A DNA stretch of 22,955 nt, taken from IMG/VR virus record IMGVR_UViG_3300048927_000206, positions 1-22,955 of that record. One strand, given 5' to 3'. The first letter of the stretch is position 1. Every line of letters begins with the position of its first letter. The notes beneath the pieces were generated by a model. The model did no database searches and was not told where the DNA came from. It saw only the letters and a list, made by a program, of their open reading frames with translations. Source of the DNA: a virus. This document shows positions 21,011-22,955 of the stretch, in pieces. The position numbers were made by a program, and so were the translations under genes.

Positions 21011-21127
21011 ATGGCTGCGGGGCCAGCGTCTGAAGCGAATCCCGATCACGATGCGAAAACTACATGTCCCAGCTGCGCGCAAAGTGACTTAAAGGCAGGG
21101 CCACAATTTGAATCTGCGACAACTTAG
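21011..21127 (+). CDS. Possible 38-aa zinc-knuckle microprotein
   Basis: ATG at 21011 opens MAAGPASEANPDHDAKTTCP, then SCAQSDLKAGPQFESATT, and stops at TAG 21125-21127. The CPSC pair with preceding HD could be half of a zinc site. No ribosome-binding site is visible and a stop codon immediately precedes the ATG, so support is weak. The rest of 20965-21240 holds only the terminator below. Confidence 0.3.
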   Translation: MAAGPASEANPDHDAKTTCPSCAQSDLKAGPQFESATT

Positions 21128-21160
21128 GTTGGTCGCTCCGTATCAGTAAGCGGATCCATC

Positions 21161-21184
21161 AGGCTCGCATTCGCGGGCCTTTTT
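21161..21184 (+). terminator. Rho-independent terminator downstream of the methyltransferase
   Basis: AGGCTCGC-ATTC-GCGGGCCT (one G-U pair) followed by TTTT. It separates the methyltransferase from the HNH gene. Confidence 0.75.
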
Positions 21185-21240
21185 CGTATCTGCGCCACGC
21201 TCGGCGTTATTTAACCACAGGACCCTTACCAGGAGTAGGC

Positions 21241-21741
21241 ATGAATCTATCTCTTGAAACGGTTAGGAACTTTTTTTCATACGATGAAACTACGGGCATC
21301 CTTTATTGCAAGTCACCTTTTGGGAGTAAAAGTCCTGGCGACACTCTTGGCGTCAAGACTGATACTGGGTATTTAAGGGTATTCTTCAATGGAAAGAATA
21401 TACGTGTGCACCGAATAATTTGGGTCTTGAAATACGGTGAAATTCCGTCAACCCTTGTTGTTGATCATATTGATGGCGACAAGTTGAATAACCGTATTAC
21501 AAATCTCAGGCTCTGCACACAAAACCAGAACACTCGCAATCGACGGATACACAGCAATAACGCAGCTGGACTTAAAGGGGTCTATTTCAACGATTCCCCC
21601 CGCAATAGAAAAAAATGGATTGCGCAAATAAGTATTGCAAAGAAAAAAATTCGACTTGGTCGCTTCCACACTAAAGAAGAAGCGCACAGGGCGTATGTAG
21701 CTGCTTCCAGGCAGTACCATGGTGATTTTTCATCTATTTAA
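21241..21741 (+). CDS. HNH homing-type endonuclease with AP2 domain
   Basis: 166 residues, AGGAGTAGGC directly upstream. The HNH_3 core is VHRIIWVLKYGEIPSTLVVD, then HIDGDKLNNRITNLR (about 56-95), with the catalytic H of VVDHIDGD and the N of RITNLR. The C-terminal 55 residues (GLKGVYFNDSPRNRKKWIAQ, IRLGRFHTKEEAHRAYVAAS) are an AP2/ERF DNA-binding domain. This combination is typical of free-standing homing endonucleases in phages. It is AT-richer than its neighbours and flanked by non-coding DNA, consistent with a mobile gene. Confidence 0.92.
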   Translation: MNLSLETVRNFFSYDETTGILYCKSPFGSKSPGDTLGVKTDTGYLRVFFNGKNIRVHRIIWVLKYGEIPSTLVVDHIDGDKLNNRITNLRLCTQNQNTRNRRIHSNNAAGLKGVYFNDSPRNRKKWIAQISIAKKKIRLGRFHTKEEAHRAYVAASRQYHGDFSSI

Positions 21742-21872
21742 GCTCATAGCCGCCTCGCTCGGCGGAAAAATAAAAACCACAACTTTTCAGGGTGAGCCAG
21801 GAGGGACGGTATTACGTCGCCTTGTGGTTACCATCCCTGAGCGTTGGCTCACCACTAAAGAGAGACGTAATT

Positions 21873-22298
21873 ATGTTCGGTATTTTCGGAAAGAAAGCAC
21901 GTAAAGCCGTTGTTGAAGTGAAAAAAATGGAAAACCGCGATGCCGTAGAAGCCACGGTCTGGGGAGCGTACTCGATTGCATACGCCGATGGTACCTGCGA
22001 TGCAAAAGAGATTGCAGTGCTGGAGAAGACTATTTCGGCCCTCCCTGCATTTGCGCCATTTGCTGGTGAAATTGCCCAGATGAGTTCGAATATTCGCGCT
22101 CGCTATGAAGCATCACCACGTTCAGCCAACGCTCAGGCGTTGCGCGAACTGGCTGACGTTGCCGGGACGGATGACGCTGTCGATGTTCTTTGCCTGTGTC
22201 TTGATGTAGCTGATAACGACGGCATCGGGGAAGAAGAAGAGAAACAGCTGAAGAAAATTTCCCAGGCTCTGCAACTTCCACTGGACCAGTACCTGTGA
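21873..22298 (+). CDS. TerB-like phage protein
   Basis: 141 residues from the ATG at 21873 (AGAGAGACG upstream); a longer frame from 21792 adds a non-conserved-looking leader. Residues 25-140 match the TerB-like helical fold: ATVWGAYSIAYADGTCDAKE, DAVDVLCLCLDVADNDGIGE and EEKQLKKISQALQLPL, with acidic metal-binding-like clusters DGTCDAKE and DNDGIGEEEE. TerB domains occur in tellurite resistance and phage-defence modules; the role here is unknown. It overlaps the next gene by GTGA. Confidence 0.75.
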   Translation: MFGIFGKKARKAVVEVKKMENRDAVEATVWGAYSIAYADGTCDAKEIAVLEKTISALPAFAPFAGEIAQMSSNIRARYEASPRSANAQALRELADVAGTDDAVDVLCLCLDVADNDGIGEEEEKQLKKISQALQLPLDQYL

Positions 22299-22450
22299 TC
22301 GGTAAACTTCGCTGGGCCGCAGCTGGGGTGCTTTTGTTTCTGGTGGTTGCTATCGACTTCACCAGCAAAATGATGTCAATCCTGGCTGATGGCGTGCTGG
22401 TAGCCGGGGTAATCGCTTTGCTCTGGCCCCTTATTAGAGCCAGTGATTAG
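22295..22450 (+). CDS. Small two-helix membrane protein
   Basis: 51 residues with a GTG start overlapping the TerB-like stop (GTGA). Two hydrophobic segments, about residues 8-22 (AAAGVLLFLVVAIDF) and 30-46 (LADGVLVAGVIALLWPL), are split by a short loop with FTSKMM. It is coupled to the TerB-like gene. It is too short for a typical holin, though the position before the lysis region makes a lysis-related or envelope role possible. Confidence 0.65.
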   Translation: MIGKLRWAAAGVLLFLVVAIDFTSKMMSILADGVLVAGVIALLWPLIRASD

Positions 22451-22676
22451 CACTGTGCAAAAGGCATCGTAATGGTGCCTTTGACAGAGTGTCAGTTATT
22501 GACGCCGCCTATGACTACATCCTAAATTATCCGTGTGGTGAATCCCCCTATGCGGAGGGGCGTCCAACTAATAGAGCGAAAGCCCTGTGAATACCGCGCG
22601 AGTAATGTCTGTTGGGGCATGCTCACCGGGAGGCACCCGGCACCACAACCAATATAAACAAAGAAACAGCAGTGGC
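22451..22676. other. Non-coding stretch with hairpins, no convincing gene
   Basis: Contains AAAGGCA / TGCCTTT (22460-22482), a possible weak terminator; a CCCCT / AGGGG hairpin near 22544-22560; and CCGGG / CCCGG near 22626-22640. A 35-codon frame at 22550-22657 (MRRGVQLIERKPCEYRASNV...) has no ribosome-binding site. TTGACG at 22499-22504 with TAAATT 18 bases on is a weak promoter candidate. A structured RNA ending at the terminator at 22677-22703 is possible. Confidence 0.4.
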
Positions 22677-22703
22677 AGGCTCGCTTCGGCGGGCCTTTTC
22701 TTT
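22677..22703 (+). terminator. Rho-independent terminator with UUCG loop
   Basis: AGGCTCGC-TTCG-GCGGGCCT (one G-U pair) followed by TTTCTTT. Its stem is the same as that of the terminator at 21161-21184. Confidence 0.85.
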
Positions 22704-22709
22704 GGGCGA

Positions 22710-22735
22710 AAAAAAAGCCCGCATGGTTTCATGCA
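22710..22735 (-). terminator. Minus-strand rho-independent terminator
   Basis: On the minus strand GCCTGCATG-AAAC-CATGCGGGC (one G-U pair) runs into eight T residues. It implies a leftward transcript from the region to its right. Confidence 0.85.
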
Positions 22736-22841
22736 GGCAAGGTAGTTACATTTAGATTTTGTCCCAGTATATGTTTTTTTGTCCGGAAACCGAAAGATAC
22801 TTTCTCGAATACATTTTGTAAATAACGGATTCAAATCACAA

Positions 22842-22867
22842 GGCCATGCATTTGCATGGCTTTTTTA
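22842..22867 (+). terminator. Plus-strand rho-independent terminator
   Basis: A perfect 7-bp stem GCCATGC-ATTT-GCATGGC followed by six T residues. No plus-strand gene ends just before it. The rest to 22955 shows no gene. Confidence 0.85.
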
Positions 22868-22955
22868 TTTGTGCCACCAGAGCATCATTCACTCTGTGCT
22901 TTGTCGTTAATCCATCTGGCGGCCATCCTAAAGGACTATCTGCTGAGTTCTTTTT

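Noticed and set aside
21719-21904. 61-codon plus-strand frame between the HNH and TerB-like genes
   Set aside because: Overlaps both neighbours in another frame with no ribosome-binding site; no family likeness.

Overview
The window is the early half of a lambda-like temperate prophage inserted in the 3' end of icd (isocitrate dehydrogenase) of an Enterobacteriaceae host. The evidence is the icd terminal codons at the left edge, a lambda-type integrase next to them, and gene families typical of E. coli, Salmonella, Klebsiella and Enterobacter prophages: YfdP/YfdQ/YfdR of CPS-53, YmfL of e14, SieB, DUF968, DUF4222 and a zinc-finger Q. The species cannot be fixed from this sequence. No structural genes are visible; the window ends before lysis and packaging.

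Layout. Positions 1-223 hold the icd end, its terminator and the attachment region, with three tandem repeats placed like lambda P'-arm Int sites. Positions 224-6761 (minus strand) are the leftward early operon: yfdP-, yfdQ- and yfdR-like genes, a 66-aa protein, a ParB-like protein, a DGQHR-domain protein, three accessory proteins, xis and int. Most of these overlap by a few bases. Positions 6762-8200 hold a long PL leader rich in inverted repeats, with sieB on the opposite strand. Positions 8168-8999 are the immunity region: cI, cro, five copies of a TGTACC-N5-GGTACA operator, PL, PR and a probably leaderless PRM. Positions 9242-19322 (plus strand) are the rightward early operon: a YmfL/CII-like regulator, a DUF4222 protein, an O-like replication initiator with an internal iteron array (probable ori), a PerC-like protein, two DNA methyltransferases, a LexA-DNA-binding-domain protein, RusA, a 36-aa microprotein, a KilA-N protein, a DUF968 nuclease-like protein and the antiterminator Q. 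Positions 19323-22955 begin the late region: a PR'-like promoter, a tR'-like terminator, a small winged-helix-like protein, a third methyltransferase, an HNH-AP2 endonuclease, a TerB-like protein, a two-helix membrane peptide, and over 500 bases of terminators and hairpins without a convincing gene.

How it works together. CI binding at OL and OR would silence PL and PR. On induction the left operon makes accessory proteins, Xis and Int, while the right operon replicates the phage and finally makes Q, which would read through the terminator at 19405-19429. Three different methyltransferases and a coupled ParB-like/DGQHR pair suggest heavy investment in DNA modification or anti-restriction. The items most worth following are the ParB-DGQHR pair, the structured PL leader with its start-sequestering inverted repeat, the seven-repeat insert in the cytosine methyltransferase, and the unexplained structured DNA at 19757-19861 and 22460-22867.
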